Source: Arthrobacter mangrovi
GTDB taxonomy: Bacteria; Actinomycetota; Actinomycetes; Actinomycetales; Micrococcaceae
Reading direction: 5' to 3'
NCBI RefSeq assembly: GCF_026011795.1
Contig: NZ_BRVS01000004.1
Span: 62,001-126,000 of the forward strand
Length of the DNA stretch: 64,000 nucleotides
A model generated the notes under the pieces. It worked only from the letters and a program-made list of their open reading frames with translations, had not been told where the DNA came from and ran no database searches. Below, piece after piece: positions 24,083-34,388 of this stretch (positions are counted from its first letter, which is position 1; each line of letters opens with the position of its first letter). The translations under genes were made by a program, and so were the position numbers.

Positions 24083-24961
24083 TTACTTGCGTCCGGAAAG
24101 CTGCAGGACCTGCTTGAACAGGCCGGAGTGGTCCAGCCCGCCGTCGCCCTGGTTGACGGTCGCGGCGACGAGCTGGGCTACGGCCGCGCCCAGCGGCACG
24201 GCGACGCCGGCTTCGCGGGCCGCGGCGGTGACGATGCCCAGGTCCTTGTGGTGCAGGGCCAGCCGGAAGCCCGGGTCGAAGTTGCGGTCCAGCATCTTCT
24301 GCCCCTTCTGGTCCAGCACCTTGGAGCCGGCGAGGCCGCCGCCAAGGACCTTGAGGGCGGCGTCGGTGTCCACGCCGTAGGCCTCGAGGAAGGCGATGGC
24401 CTCGCTGAGTGCCTCGATGTTGACCGCGACGATCAGCTGGTTGGCTGCCTTCACGGTCTGCCCGGAACCAGACGGGCCGACGTGGACGATGGTCTTGCCC
24501 ACGGCCTCCAGGACCTCACGGGCGTCCGCGAAGTCTTCGGCGGCGCCGCCGACCATGATGGAGAGGGCACCGTCGATCGCGCCCTGTTCGCCGCCGGACA
24601 CCGGAGCATCCAGCGGGCGGAGGCCGGCGGCCCGGGCGTCTTCAGCGAGGCGCGAGGCTACGTCGGGACGGATGCTGCTGGCATCGACCCACAAGGCGCC
24701 CTTCTTCGCGTTGGCGAAAACGCCGTCGTCCCCGGACACCACGGCCTCGACGTCCGGCGAGTCCGGCACCATGGTGATGACGACGTCGGCCTCCTTCACG
24801 GTCTCCGCGACGCTCGCCGCCCCGCGGCCGCCGTCGGCGACAAGCTTGTCGATCTTCTCCTGGCTGCGGTTGAAGCCGGTGACGGTGTAGCCCGCCTTGA
24901 CCAGGTTGACGGCCATCGGCAGGCCCATGATTCCGAGTCCGATTACTGCAACGTTCGTCAT
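24083..24961 (-). CDS. garR: 2-Hydroxy-3-oxopropionate (tartronate semialdehyde) reductase
   Basis: 292 residues, GAAGGAC site before the ATG. Reduces tartronate semialdehyde to D-glycerate with NAD(P)H. Beta-hydroxyacid dehydrogenase motifs: [19 protein letters not shown] for the nucleotide, [11 protein letters not shown] for the substrate, GQTVKAANQ with the catalytic Lys near 170, and the C-terminal KDLGIV. Between hyi and gcl in the operon. A 120-base gap after it, before gcl, has no gene. Confidence 0.95.
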   Translation of the reverse strand: MTNVAVIGLGIMGLPMAVNLVKAGYTVTGFNRSQEKIDKLVADGGRGAASVAETVKEADVVITMVPDSPDVEAVVSGDDGVFANAKKGALWVDASSIRPDVASRLAEDARAAGLRPLDAPVSGGEQGAIDGALSIMVGGAAEDFADAREVLEAVGKTIVHVGPSGSGQTVKAANQLIVAVNIEALSEAIAFLEAYGVDTDAALKVLGGGLAGSKVLDQKGQKMLDRNFDPGFRLALHHKDLGIVTAAAREAGVAVPLGAAVAQLVAATVNQGDGGLDHSGLFKQVLQLSGRK

Positions 24962-24994
24962 GATGAAGTCCTTCGTGCGTTGGTTCTGTGGGTC

Positions 24995-25777
24995 TTAGCG
25001 GATCAGCCAGCCGAAGGCCTCGGCCTGCGGCGCCTTGTATTCCAGGCCGATCGGGCCTGCGTAGCCGAACTCGCGGCTGCGGGAGATCCATTCGCCGAGC
25101 GGGAGTTCGCCGGTGCCGGGGGCGCCGCGGCCGGGGTTGTCCGCGATCTGGATGTGGCCGAAGTCCTTGGCGTGGTTCTCGATGACGGTTTGGACGTTGT
25201 CCCCGTTGACCGCCAGATGGTAGAAGTCCGCCAGCAGCTTGATGTTCTGCGGGCCTTCGGCGTGGACCTTGCCGATCACGTCCAGCGCGTCCTGCGCGGT
25301 CTTCAGCGGGTAGCGCTCGGCACCGGACACCGGTTCCAGCAGGACCGTGCCGCCGATCCGGGCGACTCCCTCCGCCGCGGCCACCAGGTTCTTCAGCGCC
25401 AGCTCGTCCTGCGCTTCCGCGGAATGCCCTTCCATCCGGTTGCCGTAGAGCGCGTTGAAGGCCTTGCAGCCCAGCCGCTCCCCGATGCCGGCGACGACGT
25501 CGATGTTGTCCTTGAACTCGGAGCAGCGGCCCTTCCAGGACACCAGCCCCCGGTCGCCGGCCGGCATGTCGCCCGCGTTGAAGTTGAGCCCGGTGAGCTG
25601 TACCCCGGCGTCCTTGATGGCAGCTTCGAAAGCGTCCACGTCCTTGTCCGCGGGGACGGAGTCGGCAAACGGCCACCAGAACTCCACGGCGTCGAAGCCG
25701 GCAGCGGCGGCCGCTGCGGGCCGCTCCAGCAGCGGCAGTTCGGTCAGGAGGATCGAGCAGTTCACGGTGTACGTCAT
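24995..25777 (-). CDS. hyi: Hydroxypyruvate isomerase
   Basis: 260 residues from ATG 25777 (AAGGAAA site); an in-frame GTG-type extension of seven residues lacks one. TIM-barrel enzyme of the xylose-isomerase-like superfamily interconverting hydroxypyruvate and tartronate semialdehyde. Visible features: FDAVEFWWPF, LVSWKGR, VLLEPVSGAERYPL (metal Glu), LLADFYHLAVNGDN (metal Asp/His), IQIADNPGRGAPGTGEL and IGLEYK. First gene of the glyoxylate operon, behind a sigma-70-like promoter and two operator-like sites. Confidence 0.94.
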   Translation of the reverse strand: MTYTVNCSILLTELPLLERPAAAAAAGFDAVEFWWPFADSVPADKDVDAFEAAIKDAGVQLTGLNFNAGDMPAGDRGLVSWKGRCSEFKDNIDVVAGIGERLGCKAFNALYGNRMEGHSAEAQDELALKNLVAAAEGVARIGGTVLLEPVSGAERYPLKTAQDALDVIGKVHAEGPQNIKLLADFYHLAVNGDNVQTVIENHAKDFGHIQIADNPGRGAPGTGELPLGEWISRSREFGYAGPIGLEYKAPQAEAFGWLIR

Positions 25778-25797
25778 GACGGCTTTCCTTACAGTCA

Positions 25798-25884
25798 TTC
25801 CACATTGCGGAAGTAGGCTTTTGCTTTACGAAAAGCTTAGTGGACCGAATCCGTGGCGGTCAATAGCTTTTTCGCTTTGTGGAA
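25798..25884 (-). promoter_or_regulatory. hyi operon promoter with two IclR-type operators
   Basis: On the minus strand, -35 TTGACC (25863-25858) and -10 TAAGCT (25839-25834) are 18 bases apart. Operator 1 is TTCCACATTGCGGAA at 25798-25812, an almost perfect palindrome between the likely transcription start and the hyi ATG. Operator 2, TTTCGCTTTGTGGAA at 25870-25884, lies just upstream of the -35 and matches 13 of 15 positions of the pattern TTCCRCAWTGYGGAA. The same pattern recurs by the IclR gene (31198-31272). Repression by that IclR protein is the natural inference. Confidence 0.7.
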
Positions 25885-25920
25885 TAAAGTTTTCAACTTG
25901 AACGCGCTGATCGGACACAG

Positions 25921-25954
25921 CTCCGCCCCCGGGACTCTCGGACCGGGGGCGGAG
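25921..25954 (-). terminator. Terminator between allE and hyi operons
   Basis: A 12-base perfect inverted repeat, CTCCGCCCCCGG with a ten-base loop, lies 57 bases after the allE stop and upstream of the hyi promoter. It separates the two leftward operons. Confidence 0.75.
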
Positions 25955-26010
25955 GATTTTCGGGCGGCGCGGCCGCGGCGTTGACTCGAGGTTCAGACCA
26001 GAGGCGCGGA

Positions 26011-26826
26011 CTAGAGCAGGACCTGGCGGTTGACGTCCTTGTAGAGCAGGTAGCGGAAGTTGGACGGTCCGCCGGCGTAACAGGCCTGGGGGCAGAAGGC
26101 GCGCAGGGACATGTAGTCGCCCTCCTGGACCTCGACCCAGTCACCGTTGAGCCGGTAGACGGCCTTGCCTTCCAGCACGTACAGCCCGTGTTCCATCACA
26201 TGGGTTTCGGCGAACGGGATGGAGGCGCCGGGTTCGAAGGTGACGACATTGATGTGCATGTCGTAGGCGAGGTCGTCGGCCGGAAGCATCCGGGTGGTGC
26301 GCCATTTGCCGTCGGTGTCGGGCATCGGGGAGGGTTCGAGGTCCTGCTCGTTGCCGAAAACGGCCTTGGCGGTATACCCCTCCAGCGGCTGGTAGGCCTT
26401 CCGGATCCAGTGGAACTGGGCGGGAGCACCGCCGTCGTTCTTCACCTGCCACTGCGCCCCGGCCGGCGCGTACGCGAAGCCGCCGGGCGCCAGGACGCGG
26501 TTCTCGCCTTCGATGGTGACGCTCAGCTCGCCCTGGACCACGAAGACAAAGCCCTCGACGCTTTCCTGGGCCTCGGGCTTGTCCGAGCCGCCGCCCGGGG
26601 CCACCTCCATCAGGTACTGGGCGAACGTCGTCGCTCCCCCTGCCACCGGACGGTTCAGGATCCAGACGCGGGTATCGGACCAGTCCGGCAGCACGCTGGT
26701 GACGATGTCGCGCAGCACGCCGCGCGGGATGACCGTGTAGGCCTCGGTGACGATGGCGCGGTCCGTCAGCAGGTCCGTCTGCGGGGGCAGGCCGGCGGGA
26801 TTGGTGTAGTAGTGCCGTGGATTCAT
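26011..26826 (-). CDS. allE: (S)-Ureidoglycine aminohydrolase
   Basis: 271 residues, two cupin domains. Hydrolyses (S)-ureidoglycine to (S)-ureidoglycolate and ammonia. The start is fixed by the sequence MNPRHYYTNPAGLPPQ and by an ATGA overlap with the DUF6986 stop, so the pair is translationally coupled. The N-terminal cupin contains ESVEGFVFVVQGELSV. The C-terminal cupin has the metal-binding set THVMEHGLYVLEG and EVQEGDYMSLRAFCPQACY. Last gene of the malic enzyme-aceB-DUF6986-allE operon. Its substrate is made by allantoate amidohydrolase, which is not in the window. Confidence 0.93.
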   Translation of the reverse strand: MNPRHYYTNPAGLPPQTDLLTDRAIVTEAYTVIPRGVLRDIVTSVLPDWSDTRVWILNRPVAGGATTFAQYLMEVAPGGGSDKPEAQESVEGFVFVVQGELSVTIEGENRVLAPGGFAYAPAGAQWQVKNDGGAPAQFHWIRKAYQPLEGYTAKAVFGNEQDLEPSPMPDTDGKWRTTRMLPADDLAYDMHINVVTFEPGASIPFAETHVMEHGLYVLEGKAVYRLNGDWVEVQEGDYMSLRAFCPQACYAGGPSNFRYLLYKDVNRQVLL

Positions 26827-28106
26827 CGTTGATCCTCTGGGGTGGGAGTGGAGTTGGGGTGGGCAAGGGCCGCCAGCTGCCCGGTGCCGATGTCGGCGAG
26901 CCGGACGAACTCGGCTTCCTCGACGGCCCCGCAGGCCAGGCCGCGGTGGATGAACCGAGCCAGGGCGCGGGCGGTGGCGGGTTCGTCCAGGATGGTGCTG
27001 CCGATCTTGTGGACGTAGTTCTTCAGCCGGACGGCCGCGGCCTCGAAGCCCTCCCGGTAGAAGGCATAGGTGGCCAGGTAGCGGGTGGGCAGCTGCGCCG
27101 GGTGCAGGTCCCAGCCCTGGTAGATGCCGCGTTCCAGGTGGCGCCGCACCAGGCGGGCGTGCAGCGCCCAGGCCGCAGCGACGTTGCCGGCGTCGCCGAG
27201 AGGCAGGATGTTGGTCGAGCCGTCCGAGAGCTGCACGCCCGTGCCAGCGACGGCGACCTGCATGACTGACTTCGCGTAGTCCGCGGCCGGGTGTTCCATC
27301 GACTGGTAGGCCGCGGCGATGCCGAGCGAGGCACTGTAGTCGTACGTGCCGTAGTGCAGCGACGAGACGCGCCCGGCTCCCGCATGGATCAGCTGCGCCA
27401 CCGGGACCGTGCCGTCCGCGGCCAGGATCAGCTGGGGCGTTTCCATCTGCACCTCGAAGCGCAGCCGGCCCGCAGGCAGCCCATGGACGTGTTCGAGCTG
27501 CTTGCAGGCCGTCACCATGGCGCTGACCTGGGCGACGGTGCTGACCTTCGGCAGCGTCAGCACCAGCCCCTCGGGCAGGCCCCGCGCGGCGGAGTGCTCC
27601 AGGAGCGAGGAGAGGAACAGGTCCAGCGTGCGCAGGCCGCGGGCCCGGGTGGGCGCTTCGAAGCACTTGAAGCGGATTCCGATGAAGGGCGGTACCGTTC
27701 CGGCGGCCACGGCCTCGGCGACCAGCCGGCCAGCCGATTCCGCCGCGGCGTCCTCCTCGTCCTCCGGGCGGCTGCCATAGCCGTCTTCGAAGTCCAGCCG
27801 CAGGTCCTCGATCGGCTCGCTTTCCAGCTTGCGGCGCACCAGCTCGGCCAGCTGCTCCGGCTGGCCCAGGCCCAACGCCGCGGCCAGGTGCTCCAGGCCG
27901 CCGTGTTCCTTCAGCGCGGCCAGGGCTTCGGCGCCCCAGCGCGCGGCCAGGTCGGTGGTAAAGGAGTCGGCGGGCACGTAGACCGTGTGGACCGGCTGCC
28001 GGCCCGCGCCCTCGCCGGGATAGGCGGTGGCCAGCAGCTTGTCGGTGGCGGCAAGCTCCGCGTCGATCCGGGCGATGGTGTCCGCCCCGAGTGTCGGTCC
28101 GCGCAT
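26823..28106 (-). CDS. DUF6986-type HpcH/CitE-superfamily protein
   Basis: 427 residues. The fold looks like the HpcH/HpaI-CitE aldolase and lyase TIM barrel: LRLDFEDGYGSRPEDEE (acidic metal site), FIGIRFKCFEA (Arg/Lys for carboxylate), LVLTLPKVSTVAQV and RFEVQMETPQLIL (metal Glu). These positions match the phosphate/acyl and Mg sites of CitE-like enzymes. The C-terminus is a longer helical domain than in CitE. It overlaps aceB by one base (TGATG) and allE by four, so all three are made together. A glyoxylate- or ureide-handling lyase is plausible, but no member of this family is known to me to be characterised, so no function is claimed. Confidence 0.8.
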   Translation of the reverse strand: MRGPTLGADTIARIDAELAATDKLLATAYPGEGAGRQPVHTVYVPADSFTTDLAARWGAEALAALKEHGGLEHLAAALGLGQPEQLAELVRRKLESEPIEDLRLDFEDGYGSRPEDEEDAAAESAGRLVAEAVAAGTVPPFIGIRFKCFEAPTRARGLRTLDLFLSSLLEHSAARGLPEGLVLTLPKVSTVAQVSAMVTACKQLEHVHGLPAGRLRFEVQMETPQLILAADGTVPVAQLIHAGAGRVSSLHYGTYDYSASLGIAAAYQSMEHPAADYAKSVMQVAVAGTGVQLSDGSTNILPLGDAGNVAAAWALHARLVRRHLERGIYQGWDLHPAQLPTRYLATYAFYREGFEAAAVRLKNYVHKIGSTILDEPATARALARFIHRGLACGAVEEAEFVRLADIGTGQLAALAHPNSTPTPEDQR

Positions 28107-29710
28107 CAGGGCACCAGCTCGTAGGCGGGCAGGGTGAGGAATTCGACGAAGTCTCCCTCGCCCAGGGTCAGGTCGGCGATGAGCTTCGCGGCCGGAACGT
28201 AGAACCGGTTGAAGCGGTCGTCGTCGCCGACTTCGCCGCGCAGCCGCTGGGTTTCCTCGTCCAGCAGGTTCCGCACGAGTTCGGGGGTGACAGTGCGGCC
28301 GGTGTCCGCGAGCTTGACCTGGTTGTGCAGCTGCTGCCAGACCTGGGTCCTTGAAATCTCCGCGGTGGCGGCGTCTTCCATCAGGTTGTGGATGGCGACC
28401 GCACCGTTGCCGGAGAGCCAGACTGCGGTGTAGGCGACGGCCACGTACAGGTTCAGCCGGAGCCCGGCCTCGGTCACCTCGCCCTGGGCCGAGGAGACGT
28501 CAAGCAGCTGCCCGGGCGTCACCTGGACCTCCTCGCGGAGCCGGTCCACCTGGTTCGGCTTGTCCCCGAGCACGGAATCGAAGACTTCGCGGCAGGTGTC
28601 CACCAGGTCCGGGTGCGCCACCCAGGACCCGTCGAAGCCGTCGTTTGCCTCGCGCGTCTTGTCCGCCCGGACCTTCTCGAAAGCGGCGGCGGTGACTTCC
28701 GGCTCGCGCCGGTTGGGAATGACGGCCGCCATCCCGCCCATCGCGAACGCCCCGCGCCGGTGGCAGGTCTTGACCAGCAGCTCGGTGTAGGCGCGCATGA
28801 ACGGCGCGGTCATCGCCACGGACGCCCGGTCCGGCATGATGAACGAGTCCCCGGCTTCGCGGAAGTACTTGATGATGCTGAACAGGTAGTCCCAGCGGCC
28901 GGCGTTCAGGCCGGACGCGTGGTCGCGCAGTTCGTAGAGGATCTCCTCCATCTGGAAGGCCGCGGGAATGGTCTCGATCAGCACCGTGGCCCGCACCGAA
29001 CCCTGCGGCAGCCCGAGCTCATCCTGCGCGAACACGAACACGTCGTTCCAGAGGCGGGCCTCCAGGTAGCTCTCCATCTTCGGCAGGTAGTAGAACGGGC
29101 CGTCGCCGCGCTCGAGCAGGTACTTGCCGTTATGGAAGAAGTGCAGGCCGAAGTCCACCAGCGCGCCCACGGCGGGCGCGCCGTCGAACAGGATGTGCTT
29201 CTCCGGCAGGTGCCAGCCGCGTGGACGCACCACCACCGTGGCCAGCGGGGCATCCGTGCGCAGCGCGTACTCCTTGCCCTCCGGCGAGGTGTAGGAGAGC
29301 TTCCCGCGGGCCGCGGCGGTCAGGTTGACGAGCGAGTCGATGACGTTGTTCCACGACGGCGAGCTCGCATCTTCGAGGTCAGCCAGCCAGACCTTGGCGC
29401 CCGAGTTGAGCGCGTTGATGGCCATCTTCACCGGCGAGGCGGGGCCGGTCATCTCCACCCGGCGGTCGCGCAGCTTCTCCGGGGCCGGGGCCACCTTCCA
29501 GTCGCCCTCGCGGATCTGCCGGGTCTCGTCCAGGAAGTGGAGGCCCCCGGTTTCGGCGGCGCGGCGCCGCGCGGCCACCCGGTCGGCCAGCAGCCCGTCC
29601 CGGGGAGCGGCAAACTTGCGGTGGAGCTTCTCCACGAAGTCCAGCGCCTCGGGGGTCAGGATGCGGTCGGCTCCGGGGACCGGCGAGCTGTGGGTCACAG
29701 TGAGAGTCAT
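28106..29710 (-). CDS. aceB: Malate synthase A
   Basis: 534 residues, the normal length of the A isoform; ATG 29710 has GGAAGG upstream, while further upstream codons are inside the malic enzyme gap. Condenses glyoxylate with acetyl-CoA to malate. The family signature [16 protein letters not shown] is intact, as are [11 protein letters not shown] (catalytic Arg) and [11 protein letters not shown]. No isocitrate lyase is adjacent, so here it probably serves purine-derived glyoxylate rather than the glyoxylate shunt. It starts 16 bases after the malic enzyme stop. Confidence 0.96.
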   Translation of the reverse strand: MTLTVTHSSPVPGADRILTPEALDFVEKLHRKFAAPRDGLLADRVAARRRAAETGGLHFLDETRQIREGDWKVAPAPEKLRDRRVEMTGPASPVKMAINALNSGAKVWLADLEDASSPSWNNVIDSLVNLTAAARGKLSYTSPEGKEYALRTDAPLATVVVRPRGWHLPEKHILFDGAPAVGALVDFGLHFFHNGKYLLERGDGPFYYLPKMESYLEARLWNDVFVFAQDELGLPQGSVRATVLIETIPAAFQMEEILYELRDHASGLNAGRWDYLFSIIKYFREAGDSFIMPDRASVAMTAPFMRAYTELLVKTCHRRGAFAMGGMAAVIPNRREPEVTAAAFEKVRADKTREANDGFDGSWVAHPDLVDTCREVFDSVLGDKPNQVDRLREEVQVTPGQLLDVSSAQGEVTEAGLRLNLYVAVAYTAVWLSGNGAVAIHNLMEDAATAEISRTQVWQQLHNQVKLADTGRTVTPELVRNLLDEETQRLRGEVGDDDRFNRFYVPAAKLIADLTLGEGDFVEFLTLPAYELVP

Positions 29711-29726
29711 GGTGTTCGCCTTCCGT

Positions 29727-31112
<1,386 letters not shown>

Positions 31113-31197
31113 TGATTCTCCTCCTGTCGCGGCCCCGCCGCCCTCCTGCGCCGGCCGCACCGGCCGGCGAGGACGAAACGGCCAGGCCTTCATCTTT

Positions 31198-31272
31198 TTC
31201 CGTATTATGGATATTATTCTTTACTGAATGGAAATACAAGGCTTTTGCGGCCCCGTATTCCGAACCGCGGAA
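31198..31272. promoter_or_regulatory. Divergent malic enzyme/IclR promoter with operator pair
   Basis: For the leftward operon, -35 TTGTAT (31239-31234) and -10 TAATAT (31216-31211) are 17 bases apart. An operator-like TTCCGTATTATGGAT covers 31198-31212 at the expected transcription start. A second, TTCCGAACCGCGGAA at 31258-31272, lies toward the IclR gene. Both are variants of the TTCC-N7-GGAA element before hyi, so the IclR protein probably controls both directions. Confidence 0.65.
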
Positions 31273-31360
31273 ATTTTCTTCGTTCCAGCGATATTCTGGG
31301 AGGGAGAGCAGCGCCGTTCCGGCGCCGCGGGAAACCCGCGCAACCTTCGAGGAGCACATC

Positions 31361-32122
31361 ATGCCCGCAAAGCCCGCCGGCGGCGTCCAGTCAGTGGAGC
31401 GCGCCTTCGACCTGCTGGAACTTATCGCCCGGGCCGGCGGCGAAGTCGCCCTGACCGAGCTCGCCGCGGAGACCCCGCTCCCGCTCCCCACGATCCACCG
31501 CCTGCTGCGGACGCTGGTCGGCATCGGCTATGTCCGGCAGCTGCCCAATCGCCGCTACGCCCTGGGGCCGCGCCTGATCCGGCTCGGCGAAGTGGCGAAC
31601 CGCCAGCTCGGGGCCCTGGCCATGCCGCTGCTCAAGGACCTGGTCGCCAACCTGGGCGAAACGGCCAACATGGCAGTCCTCGACGGCGACATGGTCACCT
31701 ACCTCGCGCAGGTCCCGTCGCCGCACGCCATGCGCATGTTCACCGAGGTCGGCCGCCAGGCCAACCTCCACGACAGCGGCGTCGGCAAGGCGATCCTGTC
31801 CGTGCTGGACGACGAACGCGTCACCCGCCTGGTCAAGCAGGCGGGCATGCCGACGCCGACCCCCAAGTCCATCGGCACCCTGGATGACCTTTTCGCCGAC
31901 CTCGCGCGTATCCGCAAGGACGGCTACGCCATCGACGACGAAGAGCAGGAAACCGGGGTGCGCTGCTTCGCGATGGCGGTCCCCGGCGCTCCCACGCCGA
32001 TGGCGCTGTCCATTTCCGGCCCCGTTTCCCGCGTGGATGAAGGCTTCCGCGACCGTGCCGTACCGGAACTGCGGAAGGCCACGGACGCCATCGCCGCGGC
32101 GCTGACCCTCGCCGGGGACTGA
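31361..32122 (+). CDS. IclR-family regulator, probable purine/glyoxylate repressor
   Basis: 253 residues from ATG 31361, behind CGAGGAG. The N-terminal winged helix (about 8-70) reads VQSVERAFDLLELIARAGGEVALTELAAETPLPLPTIHRLLRTL (shown in the translation at 31379 onward), typical IclR. The C-terminal effector domain carries the family pattern around RMFTEVGRQANLHDSGVGKAIL and ETGVRCFAMAVPG. IclR proteins of ureide clusters such as AllR sense glyoxylate or allantoin-derived ligands. Position between the divergent catabolic operons and the shared operators make it the local regulator; the ligand is inferred. Confidence 0.9.
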   Translation: MPAKPAGGVQSVERAFDLLELIARAGGEVALTELAAETPLPLPTIHRLLRTLVGIGYVRQLPNRRYALGPRLIRLGEVANRQLGALAMPLLKDLVANLGETANMAVLDGDMVTYLAQVPSPHAMRMFTEVGRQANLHDSGVGKAILSVLDDERVTRLVKQAGMPTPTPKSIGTLDDLFADLARIRKDGYAIDDEEQETGVRCFAMAVPGAPTPMALSISGPVSRVDEGFRDRAVPELRKATDAIAAALTLAGD

Positions 32123-32141
32123 GCCGCCCCCGTAGCGGAGA

Positions 32142-32355
32142 TTCCCGCAAACCGGAAATTCCCTTCCAAAAGGGGTGGTGCGCGTCACATTCTGCTGCTA
32201 ACGTTCTTCTTGCCAATGGCGGGCTCCGCTTTCCGGAGCTATCTACCGGGCGCTACTAACCTAATCAGCCATCGTTGAAGCTGAGGTCATGCCGCCCGCG
32301 CCTTGAGCGTCCCTGGTCCGTGGCCTGCTTCCCCGATCACAGGAAGTCGCCGATT
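32142..32355 (+). promoter_or_regulatory. Leader of the guanine deaminase/xanthine dehydrogenase operon
   Basis: The 233-base gap after IclR holds TTCCCGCAAACCGGAA (32142-32157), an operator-like half-site pair with one extra spacer base, and an inverted repeat GCTCCG-CTTTC-CGGAGC (about 32223-32239) that could end the iclR message. No convincing -10/-35 pair was found. Confidence 0.35.
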
Positions 32356-32850
32356 ATGAAACCCACCCTCGCCAACACTGAGTGCACGCAATACCTGGCC
32401 ATGGCAATCGACCTTGCCTCCGCCAATGTCCGCAACTCCGGCGGACCGTTCGGCGCCGTCGTCGTTTCCGCCGACGGGCGGACCTTCGAAGGCGCCAACC
32501 GGGTCACCGCCACCAACGACCCCACCGCCCATGCCGAAGTCACCGCGATCCGCGCCGCCGCGGCAGCGCTCGGCACGTTCGATCTGTCCGGCGCCGTGCT
32601 CTACACCAGCTGCGAGCCCTGCCCCATGTGCCTGGCTTCCGCGCTCTGGGCTCGGATCAGCCGCGTTGTCTACGCGGCTGACCGCCATGACGCCGCGCGC
32701 TCCGGCTTCGACGACGCGGTGTTCTACAACTACTTCGACGCCGCCGGAGACCGGCAGCTGATGCCGGTGGTCCGCGACGGCCACCAGGACACCGACTACC
32801 TGCAGCCGTTCCAGCTCTGGGACCGGCTGGACACCAGGATCGACTACTGA
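32356..32850 (+). CDS. guaD: Guanine deaminase, CDA-fold (Bacillus GuaD type)
   Basis: 164 residues from ATG 32356 with an AGGAAG site. Zinc deaminase converting guanine to xanthine and ammonia. Zinc and catalytic residues: TNDPTAHAEVTAIRAA (His, catalytic Glu) and TSCEPCPMC (two Cys). The C-terminal region AARSGFDDAVFYNYF and the closing QPFQLWDRL follow the Bacillus subtilis enzyme, in which the C-terminal tail closes the neighbouring active site. It opens the operon that continues with a purine permease and xanthine dehydrogenase, the next metabolic step. Confidence 0.92.
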   Translation: MKPTLANTECTQYLAMAIDLASANVRNSGGPFGAVVVSADGRTFEGANRVTATNDPTAHAEVTAIRAAAAALGTFDLSGAVLYTSCEPCPMCLASALWARISRVVYAADRHDAARSGFDDAVFYNYFDAAGDRQLMPVVRDGHQDTDYLQPFQLWDRLDTRIDY

Positions 32851-32860
32851 GGCGGCAGCC

Positions 32861-34330
32861 ATGGCTATCTCGATCCTTCCCAAGGGCGGCCCGCGCCTGT
32901 CCAGCGGCCTGCTGGACAGGTACTTCCAGATCACCCAGCGCGGCTCGAGCGTCGGCCGCGAGTTCCGCGGCGGCCTGGTCACTTTCTTCACGATGGCTTA
33001 CATCGTCATCCTCAATCCGCTCATCCTCGGCGGTTTCGGCCCGGATTCGGCACCGGTCGACGTCGCCGGCAACTGGCTGCCCGCCGCGCAGGTCGGAGCC
33101 GTCACCGGGCTGACCGCCGGCGTGATGACCATCCTCTTCGGGCTGGTCGCCAACCTGCCGTTCGGCCTGGCCGCCGGCCTGGGCATCAACTCCTTCCTCG
33201 CGGTGTCCGTGATCCAGGACGTCACATGGCCCGAGGCGATGGGGCTGGTGGTGATCAACGGCATCCTGATCGTCGTGTTCGGTATGACGGGCGCGCGGAC
33301 CGCAATCTTCCGGGCCATCCCGCAGGACCTGAAGGCAGCCATCACGGTGGGCATCGGCCTGTTCATTACCTTCATCGGCTTCGTGGACTCCGGCTTCGTC
33401 CGGCGCACCGAGGGCGGCCCGCCGGTCCAGCTGGGCGACGACGGCTCCATCACCTCGCTGCCCACCGTCGTGTTCGTCGCTGGGCTGCTGGTCATGGGCG
33501 CCCTGGTGGCCCGGAAGGTCCAGGGCGGGCTGCTCATCGGCATCGTCGCCACCACGGTGCTGGCCGCAGTGCTGGAGGCGGTCCTGAAGCTCGGTCCCGC
33601 GTCCGACAGCAATCCCGGCGGCTGGCACCTGAACACTCCGGTGCTCGAGGGACACATCGTCTCGGTTCCCGACCTCAGCCTGGTCGGCCAGTTCGACCTG
33701 TTCGGCTCCTTCGGCCGGATCGGCGCGCTGGCGGCGACCATGCTGGTGTTCACCCTCGTCTTCACCAACTTCTTCGACGCGATGGGCACCATGACCGGGC
33801 TGGCCAAGAGCGCCGGAGTCGCGCACGCGGACGGCACCTTTCCGCGCCTGAAGTCCGCCTTCATCATCGAGGGCTTCGGCGCGGTGGCCGGGGGCGCCTC
33901 TTCGGGATCCTCCAACACGGTCTACGTCGACTCGGCCGCCGGCATCGGCGAGGGCGCCCGCACGGGCCTGGCCTCGGTGGTCACCGGCGCCCTGTTCCTC
34001 GGGGCGATGTTCCTGACACCGCTGACCTCGGTAGTGCCCATCGAAGTGGCGGCAGGGGCGCTCGTCGTCGTCGGCACCCTGATGGCTGCGCAGATCCGCG
34101 AGATCGACTTCAGCCGGTTCTCCATTGGCATGCCGGCCTTCCTGACCATGATCACCATGCCGCTGACCTACTCCATCGCCAACGGGATCGGCGTCGGCTT
34201 CATCGTCTGGGTGCTCGTGCACTCCGCGACCGGCAAGGCCCGCAGCATCCACCCGCTGATGTGGCTGGTCGCCGCAGGCTTCCTCGTGTATTTCGCCCGG
34301 GGGCCGATCAGCGTCCTGCTGGGCGGCTAG
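32861..34330 (+). CDS. NCS2 purine permease, AzgA/GhxP-like
   Basis: 489 residues with about 12-14 hydrophobic segments. The N-terminus FRGGLVTFFTMAYIVILNP and GLAAGLGINSFLAVSV are the AzgA-family signatures; the central FTNFFDAMGTMTGLAKSAG and GASSGSSNTVYVDSAAGIGEGARTGLASVVTG motifs form the substrate site. Members import hypoxanthine, adenine or guanine with protons. Ten bases downstream of guanine deaminase, so guanine/hypoxanthine import is most likely. Followed by a hairpin before xdhC. Confidence 0.92.
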   Translation: MAISILPKGGPRLSSGLLDRYFQITQRGSSVGREFRGGLVTFFTMAYIVILNPLILGGFGPDSAPVDVAGNWLPAAQVGAVTGLTAGVMTILFGLVANLPFGLAAGLGINSFLAVSVIQDVTWPEAMGLVVINGILIVVFGMTGARTAIFRAIPQDLKAAITVGIGLFITFIGFVDSGFVRRTEGGPPVQLGDDGSITSLPTVVFVAGLLVMGALVARKVQGGLLIGIVATTVLAAVLEAVLKLGPASDSNPGGWHLNTPVLEGHIVSVPDLSLVGQFDLFGSFGRIGALAATMLVFTLVFTNFFDAMGTMTGLAKSAGVAHADGTFPRLKSAFIIEGFGAVAGGASSGSSNTVYVDSAAGIGEGARTGLASVVTGALFLGAMFLTPLTSVVPIEVAAGALVVVGTLMAAQIREIDFSRFSIGMPAFLTMITMPLTYSIANGIGVGFIVWVLVHSATGKARSIHPLMWLVAAGFLVYFARGPISVLLGG

Positions 34331-34336
34331 CACTTC

Positions 34337-34370
34337 CCGGTGGCGCCCGCAGCACAACGGGCGCCACCGG
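34337..34370 (+). terminator. Hairpin inside the purine operon
   Basis: CCGGTGGCGCCCG and its exact complement (13 pairs, eight-base loop) lie between the permease stop and xdhC, ending 18 bases before the xdhC start. It could terminate part of the transcripts or stabilise the upstream mRNA end. Confidence 0.6.
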
Positions 34371-34388
34371 ACCGAAAGGACAAGCATC

